DNA of 33,003 nucleotides, taken from Bacteroidales bacterium (GTDB taxonomy: Bacteria > Bacteroidota > Bacteroidia > Bacteroidales > UBA10428). The DNA lies in the NCBI GenBank assembly GCA_016930375.1, contig JAFGGU010000037.1, forward strand, positions 1-33,003. Direction: 5' to 3'. Every line of letters starts with the position of its first letter. The first letter of the stretch is position 1. Shown piece after piece: positions 6,718 to 15,200 of this stretch. A program made the translations under genes and the position numbers. The notes under the pieces are model-generated. The model worked only from the letters and a program-made list of their open reading frames with translations, had not been told where the DNA came from and did not search any database.

Positions 6718-7752
6718 ATGTCCACATTCTATTACCTTCCCCAGATACCGGACTCCGTGAATGTCTCCCGGCAGGATACAGTTCGCTCACAGGGAATTGA
6801 CCAGGAATATGAGCCTGCTGCCGTAGAATATGCCTCACCGGATCTTCTTCTCGAAGGCGCATTGCAGGAACTCCGGCAGCAGGTAGCTGCCATACCCGTA
6901 ATCCCTAAGTTAGAGACCGGCACACCGGTCCGGTCCGCTACACCGGTTGTTGATAGTAAGGGCTGGAATTCAAACCGCAATTTTTTTACAGAAAACGGAT
7001 TGACTGGTATTGTTGCCCAAAGCAGGCCGGTAAATGGGGTAGAACTGGCTACTGTCCGCGCCGGTTCACTTAAGCCGGAAAACATCACGCCGCAATCGAG
7101 ATTCATGTATACCCACGACTGGTTTCTCGGGATCTTTCTTCTGGTTGCCATTTTTTTTGTCTGGATCAGGATCTTTTACAGCAAGTTCTTTGCCACCCTG
7201 GCCAATGCCCTTGTCAGTTTTCAGGGCTCAGCCAAACTTTTCAGGGAAAGGAACGTCCTCGTGCACCGGGTTTCCATCGTGCTTGACGCAGTATATATTC
7301 TGGTCATGTCGTTGTTTCTTTTTGAATTTGCCGTGCATTTCAAAATTGCCAAGGCAGAGATAAGTGCATTCAACCTGTTCCTGATTTTCCTGAATGCCAT
7401 CATCTTTTATTCCCTTTTACGACGGGTTATCCTGAAAATAACAGGTTTTCTTTTTTTAAACCAACCGGTGTTTTCGGAATATCTGCACAATACTTTCGTA
7501 ATAAACAAAGGTTTGGGGATCGCCTTGTTTCCGGTTGTCATCATGGCACAATATTTTCCCTACCCATTGACTTCCTCTATTTTAATTCTCGGGATGATCA
7601 TCTACCTGGCTGCATTTCTATACAAAAGTTTCAGGGGGTATCAAATAATAATACGGAAAGATATATTATTATTCTATTTGATTTTGTACCTTTGTACGCT
7701 TGAAATTTTACCCCTTCTTCTTGGGTATAAATTTGTTACATCATTGATTTAG
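6718..7752 (+). CDS. DUF4271 multi-spanning membrane protein
   Basis: This is a 344-residue protein. The first 130 residues are polar and Pro/Thr/Val-rich. About six membrane helices follow from residue 136 to the end (the first is WFLGIFLLVAIFFVWI, the last LLFYLILYLCTLEILPLLL). This is the arrangement of the DUF4271 family, which in Bacteroidota typically sits just upstream of hemD, as here. Its biochemical role is unknown. GTG at 6715 and ATG at 6718 are both possible starts and I chose the ATG. The gene ends 27 bp before hemD, and a TACCTTTG box inside its end may drive hemD separately. Confidence 0.8.
   Translation: MSTFYYLPQIPDSVNVSRQDTVRSQGIDQEYEPAAVEYASPDLLLEGALQELRQQVAAIPVIPKLETGTPVRSATPVVDSKGWNSNRNFFTENGLTGIVAQSRPVNGVELATVRAGSLKPENITPQSRFMYTHDWFLGIFLLVAIFFVWIRIFYSKFFATLANALVSFQGSAKLFRERNVLVHRVSIVLDAVYILVMSLFLFEFAVHFKIAKAEISAFNLFLIFLNAIIFYSLLRRVILKITGFLFLNQPVFSEYLHNTFVINKGLGIALFPVVIMAQYFPYPLTSSILILGMIIYLAAFLYKSFRGYQIIIRKDILLFYLILYLCTLEILPLLLGYKFVTSLI
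7687..7694 (+). promoter_or_regulatory. Candidate internal -7 box before hemD (TACCTTTG)
   Basis: TACCTTTG matches TAnnTTTG and lies inside the 3' end of the DUF4271 gene, 85 bp before the hemD ATG. It could be chance, since this stretch encodes a hydrophobic segment. Confidence 0.3.
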
Positions 7753-7779
7753 AGTAATTAACAAAGACGAGATGCCCGT

Positions 7780-8535
7780 ATGAAGATTAAGAGAATACTC
7801 GTTTCTCAGCCCCGGCCGGATTCTGAAAAATCACCTTATTTCGAATTAGCTGAAAAAAATAACGTAAAGATCGACTTCAGGCCATTCAGTCATGTTGAAG
7901 GAGTCACATGCAAGGATTTCAGAAAGCAGCGGATTGACCTGCTCGCTCATTCGGCCGTCATATTCAACAGCAAGACGGCCATTGATCACTTTTTCAGGAT
8001 GTGCGGCGAACTCAGGATCATCGTGCCTGATACCATGAAGTACTTCTGCATTTCGGAATCGGTTGCCTTTTATCTTCAGAAGTACATTATATACAGAAAG
8101 CGCAAGATATTCTTCGGCGCAGGGACCATTCATGATCTTGTTGAGATCGTGAACCGACATGGTGAAGAAAAATACCTCCTTCCTTTCTCCGATCTTCCGC
8201 ATGAGGAGCTGACCGAGCTGCTCGATAAGCACGAAATCCGTTATGAAAGGGCCATTCTTTACCACAATGTCAGCTGTGACCTGTCAGATTTTTCGGTGAT
8301 CAACTACGATCTGCTTGTTTTCTTCAGTCCTTCCGGCATCAAGTCGCTCATCAAAAACTTCCCGGAATTCCAGCAAAACGATATCAAAATCGGATCATTC
8401 GGCACAGCCACCGCCAAGGCAGTTATTGATGCAGGACTCCGACTTGATTTGCAGGCTCCGCGGCCTGAAGCACCATCCATGATCATGGCCCTCGACATGT
8501 TCATCCGGGAGCAAAATAAAAACTGCCGGAAATAG
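7780..8535 (+). CDS. hemD: Uroporphyrinogen-III synthase
   Basis: This 251-residue protein has the two-domain HemD fold pattern. The N-terminus is ILVSQPRP. The mid-protein segments are VIFNSKTAIDHFF and KYFCISESVAFYL. The C-terminal set is VFFSPSGIKSLI, IGSFGTATAKAVIDAGL and AP.PEAPSMIMALDMFI. The enzyme closes and inverts ring D of hydroxymethylbilane to make uroporphyrinogen III, the precursor of heme, siroheme and corrinoids. HemD is poorly conserved, so the call rests on these short motifs plus the DUF4271 neighbour that is characteristic in Bacteroidota. In relatives rnpA and yidD often follow; here rnpA is at 15201 instead and no yidD is seen. Confidence 0.9.
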   Translation: MKIKRILVSQPRPDSEKSPYFELAEKNNVKIDFRPFSHVEGVTCKDFRKQRIDLLAHSAVIFNSKTAIDHFFRMCGELRIIVPDTMKYFCISESVAFYLQKYIIYRKRKIFFGAGTIHDLVEIVNRHGEEKYLLPFSDLPHEELTELLDKHEIRYERAILYHNVSCDLSDFSVINYDLLVFFSPSGIKSLIKNFPEFQQNDIKIGSFGTATAKAVIDAGLRLDLQAPRPEAPSMIMALDMFIREQNKNCRK

Positions 8536-8633
8536 ACTGCTGGCCGCATTGATTTAAATCATCCTGAAATTTGCCTCCCCGCCTGTAACAACAGGCCCTG
8601 AACTTTCGTACAATACAGGCAAATCTCAATTTC

Positions 8634-8843
8634 ATGAAGTCGTCGGTCCCGGACAAGTTAGGCAAATTATGCAAGCGTTGTTATAAGAACCAGGCAGTTG
8701 ACAGTATATGTCCGGCCTGCAAGAATGAACTGATAAGCCTCTACGACAATAAGCTCACCTGGAGAACCGCCTATGAGGTGGAAAAAGCAAGCAAAAGTGC
8801 CATGCGTTATACCCGCGATGAAGCGGAGGAAGAATTGTATTAA
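8634..8843 (+). CDS. Small zinc-ribbon-like protein (unknown)
   Basis: This 69-residue protein has two CxxC pairs (C14, C17 and C26, C29) separated by eight residues. That spacing is expected for a zinc knuckle or ribbon. A charged helical C-terminus ending in DEAEEELY follows. I do not recognise a family and no catalytic motif is present. It may bind nucleic acid or a protein partner. It lies 98 bp after hemD and 88 bp before the S41 protease gene on the same strand. The paired cysteines and clean boundaries argue it is real despite its size. Confidence 0.55.
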   Translation: MKSSVPDKLGKLCKRCYKNQAVDSICPACKNELISLYDNKLTWRTAYEVEKASKSAMRYTRDEAEEELY

Positions 8844-8931
8844 GGATTTTTAACGCTTTTCCCTTTTGAGCGTCAAGGATTGTGACAGAATTGGATTAAT
8901 TTTACCCTTCCAAAAAAATCAACAATAAAAA

Positions 8932-10638
8932 ATGAAGGCAAGGCTGAAATTGAAGAAGGTCAGGCTTATTCTTGTTCTGACTGCGGTGTTTACCGTGTCT
9001 CTCGGATTTGTGGCGCTGAAGGACAGGGAATTTGACATCATTAAGAATTTGGAAATTTTTTATTCCCTGTTCAATGAGCTCAACCGGTTTTACGTTGATG
9101 AAACCAAACCGGACGATCTTATTGAAACGGCCATCGACGGAATGCTGAATTCCCTGGATCCGTATACGACTTTTTTTCCGGAAGAGGATATTGCCGATCT
9201 TACCTTCATGACTACCAATGAATATGGCGGAATCGGGGCGCTCATCCGCAAGGGAGGTCAATACGCCCTGGTACAGGAACCCTACGAGAATTTTCCGGCT
9301 CATCTGGCCGGTTTAAAGGCCGGGGATACCCTGGTTACAATCAACGGCATTTCCACCAGGGGCAAAGAAATCAGCGCGGTCAGCGAACTTCTGAAGGGAA
9401 CTCCCAATACAACGCTCACCCTTCAGATCAAAAGGGTTGGCGCACAAGGGATCATGGAAAGGTCCCTTACACGTAAGAAAATTTCGATCGCCAATGTGCC
9501 TTATTATGGATTTGTTGCTGATAGGATCGGTTATATACGATTACAGAATTTTACGAAAGATGCAGGCCTGGAGGCACGGGAAGCCCTTTTAAAACTCAAG
9601 GAATCAGGTGCCAAATCGGTTATCCTTGACCTGAGGGGAAATCCGGGCGGACTGTTGATGGAATCCGTACATGTCTCCAACCTCTTTGTCGCCAGGAACC
9701 AGGAAATTGTCAGTACCCGGGGCAAGGTAAAACAATGGGACAACGTATACAAAACAACGAATGAACCTATTGACACCAACATTCCCCTGGTGGTGCTCGT
9801 GAACAGGGGATCGGCATCTGCCTCTGAGATTGTCGCGGGCGCTCTGCAGGATATTGACAGGGCCGTTATCATCGGCCAGCGTACTTATGGGAAGGGACTG
9901 GTACAAACTACCAGGCCTTTGAGTTACAATTCCCAGCTGAAAGTAACTACCGCCAAGTATTATATCCCAAGCGGACGCTGCATACAGGCTGTAGACTACT
10001 CCCACCGAAACGAAGACGGTAGCGTAGGATATATCCCGGATTCCCTCATCAGGGAATTTTCCACCCTCAATGGCCGTAAAGTTTTTGACGGCGGCGGTGT
10101 GACCCCAGATATTGCATTGGATCCCGTTTTACTGAGCAATATCGCGGTGAGCCTTTATACAAAAAATCTGATCTTTGATTATGCCACTTTGTATGCTTCA
10201 AAGCGTGAGACTTCTCCCGGCGTAGATGGTTTGCAAATTTCAACGCAGGAGTATAACAACTTCCTTAACTTCCTCAAAGGCAAGAGTTATGACTATTCCA
10301 CCGAAAGTGATGATCAACTCAATGAACTGGTCAAAGTGGCCAAACGCGAGAAATACTACACGGAAGCACAGGATGAATTTGAAGCACTCCGGAAAAAGCT
10401 TGCTCATGATAAAGAGAAAGACCTGCAGAATTTCAGCAAGGAAATAAAAAGCTTGTTGTACGAGGAAATTGCCAGCCGGTATTTCTACCAGAAAGGACGC
10501 ATCCAGGCATCACTCCAGGACGATCCGGAGCTGAGCAAAGCCATTGAGGTATTGAATAATCCGCAGTTGTATGCTTCCGTGCTCCAGAAATCATACGGTT
10601 CAGCCAATGTAAAAACGGGCATGAGCAGAAGCAATTAA
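8932..10638 (+). CDS. S41-family C-terminal processing peptidase (CtpA/Prc-like)
   Basis: This 568-residue periplasmic serine protease is anchored by an N-terminal hydrophobic segment (residues 10-28). A PDZ domain lies at about 95-175 (GIGALI ... HLAGLKAGDTLVTING). The protease core follows, with RGNPGG (235-240), the nucleophile region NRGSASASEI (291-300) and the general-base lysine in TYGKG (K321). A helical C-terminal extension of about 150 residues has no recognised domain. Members trim unstructured protein C-termini and regulate envelope proteins and lipoproteins. The TAA overlaps the opposing TAA of the aminotransferase gene (10635-10637), so the two genes converge with no spacer. Confidence 0.95.
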   Translation: MKARLKLKKVRLILVLTAVFTVSLGFVALKDREFDIIKNLEIFYSLFNELNRFYVDETKPDDLIETAIDGMLNSLDPYTTFFPEEDIADLTFMTTNEYGGIGALIRKGGQYALVQEPYENFPAHLAGLKAGDTLVTINGISTRGKEISAVSELLKGTPNTTLTLQIKRVGAQGIMERSLTRKKISIANVPYYGFVADRIGYIRLQNFTKDAGLEAREALLKLKESGAKSVILDLRGNPGGLLMESVHVSNLFVARNQEIVSTRGKVKQWDNVYKTTNEPIDTNIPLVVLVNRGSASASEIVAGALQDIDRAVIIGQRTYGKGLVQTTRPLSYNSQLKVTTAKYYIPSGRCIQAVDYSHRNEDGSVGYIPDSLIREFSTLNGRKVFDGGGVTPDIALDPVLLSNIAVSLYTKNLIFDYATLYASKRETSPGVDGLQISTQEYNNFLNFLKGKSYDYSTESDDQLNELVKVAKREKYYTEAQDEFEALRKKLAHDKEKDLQNFSKEIKSLLYEEIASRYFYQKGRIQASLQDDPELSKAIEVLNNPQLYASVLQKSYGSANVKTGMSRSN

Positions 10639-11465
10639 GAGCCTATGGAATGAAGCTGAATGTAAGCTGCAATTAAACCATCATAAGCTTCAGACAATGA
10701 ATGTATTATTGGATTAGAAACAGAAAACGCAAGAGAACCAATCTTTCGGATTCCAAGTATTTTAGGGGAAGTGCCGGTTAAAAAGACAGCATCCATTTCG
10801 CGGAGCTGGCGGGGGGAAACAGTTTTTTCAAATAATTTGAAATTGAGCGTATTGCATAGCGAAATCACTTTATGGCGGGTGATTCCCTTCAGCACAAGAT
10901 CACCGGGAGGCGTTATTACTCTGTCGCCCTGAACAAAAAACACATTGGACCTGCTGCCTTCAGTTATACTGTTGTTATTTACCAGCAAAACTTCATACAG
11001 ATTGTTCGCAAGGAGGATGTGATTTATCTTTTCCCGGATTTCCGGAACCAGCCTTTTCACGTTTGGGTTTGACCGTGATGCCCTGAAAAGGGCCGTGTCA
11101 ACACCTTCAGCATACATGGAGGGAGCGGGATAGGCATGTGGAATGAAATAAGCATATACGTCGTGTGAATCAGGCGGGGTAAAATGCAAAACAAGTTTAA
11201 TATTGCCCTGGTGGAGTCGGTTCTTGGAAATCAGATTCCCCAGCAGGACACGAAAACGGGAAAGATCGACAGTATAACTGAAACCTGATAAATGCACCGA
11301 TTCCTGAAGTCTCTGCAAATGATCCTCCAGGAAAAGGCAGCAATTGTCCTGGACCCGCAATACCTCATAAAGCGATATCCCCTTGTTGAACAGAGCAGGA
11401 TCCAATAGGGCAATGTCCTTTAATGCAGTGTTTTCAGAATAATAAATCCCTGTATGTTCAGACAT
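10635..11465 (-). CDS. Class IV aminotransferase / aminodeoxychorismate-lyase-like PLP enzyme
   Basis: This 276-residue PLP-dependent enzyme of fold type IV belongs to the family of branched-chain aminotransferase, D-amino-acid aminotransferase and 4-amino-4-deoxychorismate lyase. Visible motifs are EVLRV (34-38), the likely PLP lysine K137 (NPNVKRL), ITEGSRSNVFFV (167-178), LKGITRHKVI (192-201) and MDAVFLTGTSPKI (224-236). The substrate is not decidable from these; the K-x-L-x(3)-R style near K137 resembles the lyase and D-amino-acid branch more than BCAT. It follows tonB by 20 bp in the same direction and so is probably co-transcribed, although the two have no obvious functional link. Confidence 0.88.
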   Translation of the reverse strand: MSEHTGIYYSENTALKDIALLDPALFNKGISLYEVLRVQDNCCLFLEDHLQRLQESVHLSGFSYTVDLSRFRVLLGNLISKNRLHQGNIKLVLHFTPPDSHDVYAYFIPHAYPAPSMYAEGVDTALFRASRSNPNVKRLVPEIREKINHILLANNLYEVLLVNNNSITEGSRSNVFFVQGDRVITPPGDLVLKGITRHKVISLCNTLNFKLFEKTVSPRQLREMDAVFLTGTSPKILGIRKIGSLAFSVSNPIIHSLSEAYDGLIAAYIQLHSIGS

Positions 11466-11485
11466 TCGCGAAAAACTTGAAGTAA

Positions 11486-12226
11486 TTATTGAGGCAAAAA
11501 GACATAAGTCATTGTCCCCAATTGCTTTGAAGGTGATTTTGTATCCGGATTGAATCGGGCTGTGGTCGCTGACCGGAAGGCTTCTTCACGCAGGCAGTCA
11601 TCCGGGGTTGACTTGTTCTCGGCCACCAGGGCGGAAATAACCTGACCGGACTGGTTGATGACAATATCGATGATCACTGTTCCACCACCCTGGCACTTGT
11701 AAGTCGGAATATACACATAACTGTGCCAGCGGCCTTCCAGGAAATAGGAAACCGTGGTGTTATCCTTCCGCAGGATGTTCGGAACTTCATGATCCATTTC
11801 CGATGCATCATTTTGGCGGGTCTCTTCAGCAATGGCGTTTTCATCTGCTTCGGCAGCCTGCTGTTCGAGGGTCGCCCCCCCGGATTTCAGCGTGGATATA
11901 CCAAGCTCCTGCAGAACCTGCTGTTCGTATTTCTCGGTGCTGATCTCATCATCCATTTTACTGGCCACATTGGAAGCAATGGAATGCAAAGTCTGCCTGT
12001 CAAGAGCAGGCATGGCGTCGCCGTAACCCAGATCCGATAACCTGGTCTCCGTGGTCTTCTCCTCTTCCAGGGGCTTGATTTCTTCGTTGAATTCGATCAG
12101 CACCTCTTCTTTTTGCATCTTGTTGACTTCCCCGAGTTTGAACCAAAGAAAGGCAATGATGACCATCAGGTGAAGACTGATCGCACCCAGGATGGCATTT
12201 ACGTTATTGTTAAAGAAATTTCTCAA
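11486..12226 (-). CDS. TonB-type energy transducer
   Basis: This 246-residue protein has an N-terminal membrane anchor (residues 11-30) and an acidic, glutamate-rich linker (39-160) instead of the usual proline-rich one. The C-terminal TonB-like domain lies at about 160-246 (YIPTYKCQGGGTVIIDIVINQSGQV; EEAFRSATTARFNPD; MTYVFLPQ). TonB couples the inner-membrane proton-motive force to outer-membrane receptors. The linker looks too short and acidic to span a thick periplasm, so this could be a paralog serving another outer-membrane partner. No exbB or exbD is nearby. A TATTTTTG promoter box lies upstream, divergent from the 12337 gene. Confidence 0.82.
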   Translation of the reverse strand: MRNFFNNNVNAILGAISLHLMVIIAFLWFKLGEVNKMQKEEVLIEFNEEIKPLEEEKTTETRLSDLGYGDAMPALDRQTLHSIASNVASKMDDEISTEKYEQQVLQELGISTLKSGGATLEQQAAEADENAIAEETRQNDASEMDHEVPNILRKDNTTVSYFLEGRWHSYVYIPTYKCQGGGTVIIDIVINQSGQVISALVAENKSTPDDCLREEAFRSATTARFNPDTKSPSKQLGTMTYVFLPQ

Positions 12227-12248
12227 ATTCCTTCGGATCTATTCGTGA

Positions 12249-12256
12249 CAAAAATA
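12249..12256 (-). promoter_or_regulatory. Candidate -7 box of the tonB operon (TATTTTTG)
   Basis: The minus strand reads TATTTTTG, a TAnnTTTG match, 22 bp before the tonB-like ATG. It is one half of a divergent promoter region. Confidence 0.45.
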
Positions 12257-12308
12257 ATAAAATGCGTATTATAAAGGTCAGATTATCCGTCCGGATGCAT
12301 CAAATCTT

Positions 12309-12316
12309 TATTTTTG
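12309..12316 (+). promoter_or_regulatory. Candidate -7 box of the peptidase/barrel gene (TATTTTTG)
   Basis: The plus strand reads TATTTTTG, a TAnnTTTG match, 20 bp before the ATG at 12337. It faces away from the box at 12249-12256. Confidence 0.45.
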
Positions 12317-12336
12317 GATATTAATAACGCAAAAGC

Positions 12337-15153
12337 ATGAGGGGGTCGTATTTCCTTGCCGGTTTATTTATCGCTGTCCTTCATACAGGCTGTTTGTGGG
12401 GACAGTTCTATTCAACGGGAGAAGCCCCTGCATCCGTTCGTTGGAACAAAATCAGCACGCCTCACTTCACCATTGTCTTTCCTTCAGAGATTGGCGGAGA
12501 AGCAGGTAAACTGGCGCAAAAACTGGAACAGTATAAAGAACTGACAGAAGAAGATCTCCGGCGTACCGTTAAAAAATTTCCTGTCCTGCTGCACAATACC
12601 TCGATTCTTTCCAATGGTTATGTTACGCTGGCTCCGAAAAGGATGGAACTTGTGTCGGTTCCGCCACAGGATGCCTATGCACAGGATTGGATCACCCAGC
12701 TTGCCCTTCACGAATACCGCCATGTTGTTCAACTCAGTAAAATGAACCAGGGATTTACCCGTGCCCTTTCCTGGTTGACGGGAGAAATTGCTGCGGGCGG
12801 AATCTCATCCCAGATACCATCGTGGTTTTACGAAGGTGACGCCGTATACAATGAAACCAGGCTTTCACCAACCGGAAGAGGCAGGATCGCGGGATTTGAA
12901 ATGCCACTCAGAACCATACTTCTTGAGAATTCCAGGCCGTACTCCTATGATAAGGCAGTTTTCGGATCTTACAAAGACTATGTGCCGGACCATTACCGGT
13001 TTGGTTACCAGATGGTGAATTATGCCCGTTCCGTTTACGGACCGGAGATATGGGAAAAAGCCATCAATTACACGGCAAGAAATCCTTTTTATATCTGGCC
13101 GCTGGCATTTTACCTGAAAAAGAATTACGGATTCTATAAAAGCGGACTGTACACTAAAACATTGGATTCTCTTAAAATACAGTATAACAAGCAAGAAGAT
13201 TCAGTTAGTTATATTAATTATGTAAGCAAGCATACGGATCAGCCACGGGTGTTTACGAATTACATCCTTCCGAAGGATCTGGGTAACGGAAAAACAGTGG
13301 TGATCAGAACCGGCAAGGACGATTCCGGCAGCTTTGTTGTATTGGATACTGCAGGCAGGGAAAACAGAATTTTCAGGACGGGTTATACCATGGATCTGGA
13401 TTTTGACGTACATGGAAACCTGCTTGTATGGGATGAAATAAACTCAGATATCCGATGGGAGAGAAGGGATTATTCTGTTCTTACCACTTTTGACCTCAAA
13501 ACCGGAAAGCTGAATAAACTTACATCCCGAACCAGGTATTTCAGTCCGGATTTCTCCCCGAGGGGTGATAGAATTGCTGTGGCGGAAACTGATCTGAAAA
13601 ACCGGAATTTCATCACCCTTCTGGATGCGGCTACAGGTGATATGCTAATGCAGGTACCCACACCAGACAACAAAATGATCCAGTTCCCGGAATGGATAAG
13701 CGATTCGGTTTTGGTTGCAATTACGGTTTCTGACGAGGGAAAACAACTGGAATATCTTGATTTGCATGACTGTACATGGAAAGTCCTGCTGCATCATACC
13801 TTTGTGGACATTTCCGAGCCTGTAAACTACAAGAAATACCTGTTGTTCCGTGGCTCATTTAACGGAATTGAAAATATTTATGCGATCCGCCGGAGCACCT
13901 TACCGATACTGTACCAGGTAACGTTCTCCCGTTTTGGGGCCTATCACCCTTCGGTGAGCGCAGATTCCTCCATGCTTTTGTTTTCCGATTACAATAAACA
14001 GGGTTTCAGGATTACATCCATTCCCCTTGACACATCAAACTGGCAGGTTGTACCGGATTATTTCAAAAGTGCTGATCCTGCTACACAGCAGGAAAGGGCT
14101 GTCATGTCCGGATTTGCGGAAAAATCTGAACCGGCTGCTTATCAAATCGAACCCTATCGCAAATTCGGCCGGTTGTTCAATTTTCATTCGTGGTTGCCCT
14201 TTTTTGCCAACCTGGAAGATTATACTGACGCCATCCGGTCGATTCCTGTTAATTTAGGTGTTATGCTATTCTCTCAGAATTTGTTAAGCACCTCCATTTC
14301 AAGTATTGGTTACCGCTACTACGATGGCTATCACGAGATCCTGCCAAAACTGACCTGGCGTGGCTGGTACCCTGTATTTGAGTTGTCAGGTCAGTTCAAC
14401 GGCCCTGTCGATAAAATGAGTATCAAAGGTTATATTCCCTGGGTTTTTAACCGGGGGAAATATATCTCCAGAATACAACCGCAATCTGAATATGAGTACT
14501 CGGGATTAAGTTATTCTGACGGGGATGGAAGAAAATCCGGGATTCATTATCTACATTTTCAGCTATATTTGAATCATTACCTGCGGCTTTCGCAACGTGA
14601 TCTGTATCCGAGGTTCGGGCAGTATCTGGCTGCAGGCTATACGCAAACACCAGCGGATGATGAAATATTTGGCAGTCTTGGTTACTGGCAGGCCGGAATC
14701 TTCCTTCCCGGCATTGCGCGTCACCATCACTTATACGTGCAGTCAGGAATGCAATGGCAGTGGGCGGAAATGTATTACCTGCCCATAAACCGGATCTCAT
14801 TTCCCAGGGGTTATGAATCTTATGTTTCCGGACAAATCAACAGTTTATCCCTGAATTATGCATTTCCGTTGGCCTATCCTGATCTTTCAGTAGGGCCCTT
14901 GTTGTATGTTAAGCGTTTAAGGGGCAATTTGTTTCACGATTGGAGTTACGGCAGGAATATCCGGGAAATTCGGGGGGATGACGTTATAAGTTACACTGGA
15001 GATTACAGGTCATACGGCGCAGAAATACAGTTGGATATGCATATAATCCGTATACTCTTTCCGATCACTGCAGGTGTGAGGCTGGGTTATCTGCCCGGAA
15101 GGGACAAATTCTTTTCCGAGCTGATGTTCAGCATGAATACCGGAGTGTTTTAG
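12337..15153 (+). CDS. Secreted gluzincin-like peptidase fused to beta-propeller and outer-membrane barrel
   Basis: This 938-residue protein has a signal peptide (residues 1-23, cleaved near LWGQ). The N-terminal third carries LHEYRHVVQ, with HExxH at 125-129, and PSWFYEGDAVYNET with a glutamate at 166. This HExxH ... WxxEGxA pair is the zinc site of the peptidase MA/gluzincin type. Residues about 300-600 are repetitive beta segments of TolB/PD40 propeller style (DLDFDVHGNLLVWDE; YFSPDFSPRGDRIAVAETD; YHPSVSADSSMLLFSDYN). From about 640 to the final phenylalanine the sequence is an outer-membrane beta-barrel. It includes PRGY (823-826), which resembles the RGF/RGY motif of Omp85 barrels. I infer an outer-membrane protein with a periplasmic peptidase and propeller; substrate unknown. 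Confidence 0.82.
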   Translation: MRGSYFLAGLFIAVLHTGCLWGQFYSTGEAPASVRWNKISTPHFTIVFPSEIGGEAGKLAQKLEQYKELTEEDLRRTVKKFPVLLHNTSILSNGYVTLAPKRMELVSVPPQDAYAQDWITQLALHEYRHVVQLSKMNQGFTRALSWLTGEIAAGGISSQIPSWFYEGDAVYNETRLSPTGRGRIAGFEMPLRTILLENSRPYSYDKAVFGSYKDYVPDHYRFGYQMVNYARSVYGPEIWEKAINYTARNPFYIWPLAFYLKKNYGFYKSGLYTKTLDSLKIQYNKQEDSVSYINYVSKHTDQPRVFTNYILPKDLGNGKTVVIRTGKDDSGSFVVLDTAGRENRIFRTGYTMDLDFDVHGNLLVWDEINSDIRWERRDYSVLTTFDLKTGKLNKLTSRTRYFSPDFSPRGDRIAVAETDLKNRNFITLLDAATGDMLMQVPTPDNKMIQFPEWISDSVLVAITVSDEGKQLEYLDLHDCTWKVLLHHTFVDISEPVNYKKYLLFRGSFNGIENIYAIRRSTLPILYQVTFSRFGAYHPSVSADSSMLLFSDYNKQGFRITSIPLDTSNWQVVPDYFKSADPATQQERAVMSGFAEKSEPAAYQIEPYRKFGRLFNFHSWLPFFANLEDYTDAIRSIPVNLGVMLFSQNLLSTSISSIGYRYYDGYHEILPKLTWRGWYPVFELSGQFNGPVDKMSIKGYIPWVFNRGKYISRIQPQSEYEYSGLSYSDGDGRKSGIHYLHFQLYLNHYLRLSQRDLYPRFGQYLAAGYTQTPADDEIFGSLGYWQAGIFLPGIARHHHLYVQSGMQWQWAEMYYLPINRISFPRGYESYVSGQINSLSLNYAFPLAYPDLSVGPLLYVKRLRGNLFHDWSYGRNIREIRGDDVISYTGDYRSYGAEIQLDMHIIRILFPITAGVRLGYLPGRDKFFSELMFSMNTGVF

Positions 15154-15165
15154 GTATGCTGCCAC

Positions 15166-15182
15166 CCCCGCCGGTGGCGGGG
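15166..15182. repeat. GC-rich hairpin after the peptidase/barrel gene
   Basis: CCCCGCC (15166-15172) and GGCGGGG (15176-15182) form a perfect 7-bp stem with a GGT loop, in the 47-bp gap between two convergent genes. No T-run follows on either strand, so it resembles a short intergenic repeat more than a classical terminator. Confidence 0.5.
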
Positions 15183-15200
15183 CCTTCGTCGCTTCGCTTC

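Noticed and set aside
7145..7363. Plus-strand 72-residue ORF inside the DUF4271 gene
   Set aside because: Shadow frame of a well-supported membrane protein gene.
15154..15200. Possible yidD gene next to rnpA
   Set aside because: Only 47 bp remain and they hold a stem-loop; no CRFxPTCSxY-like motif is seen on either side.
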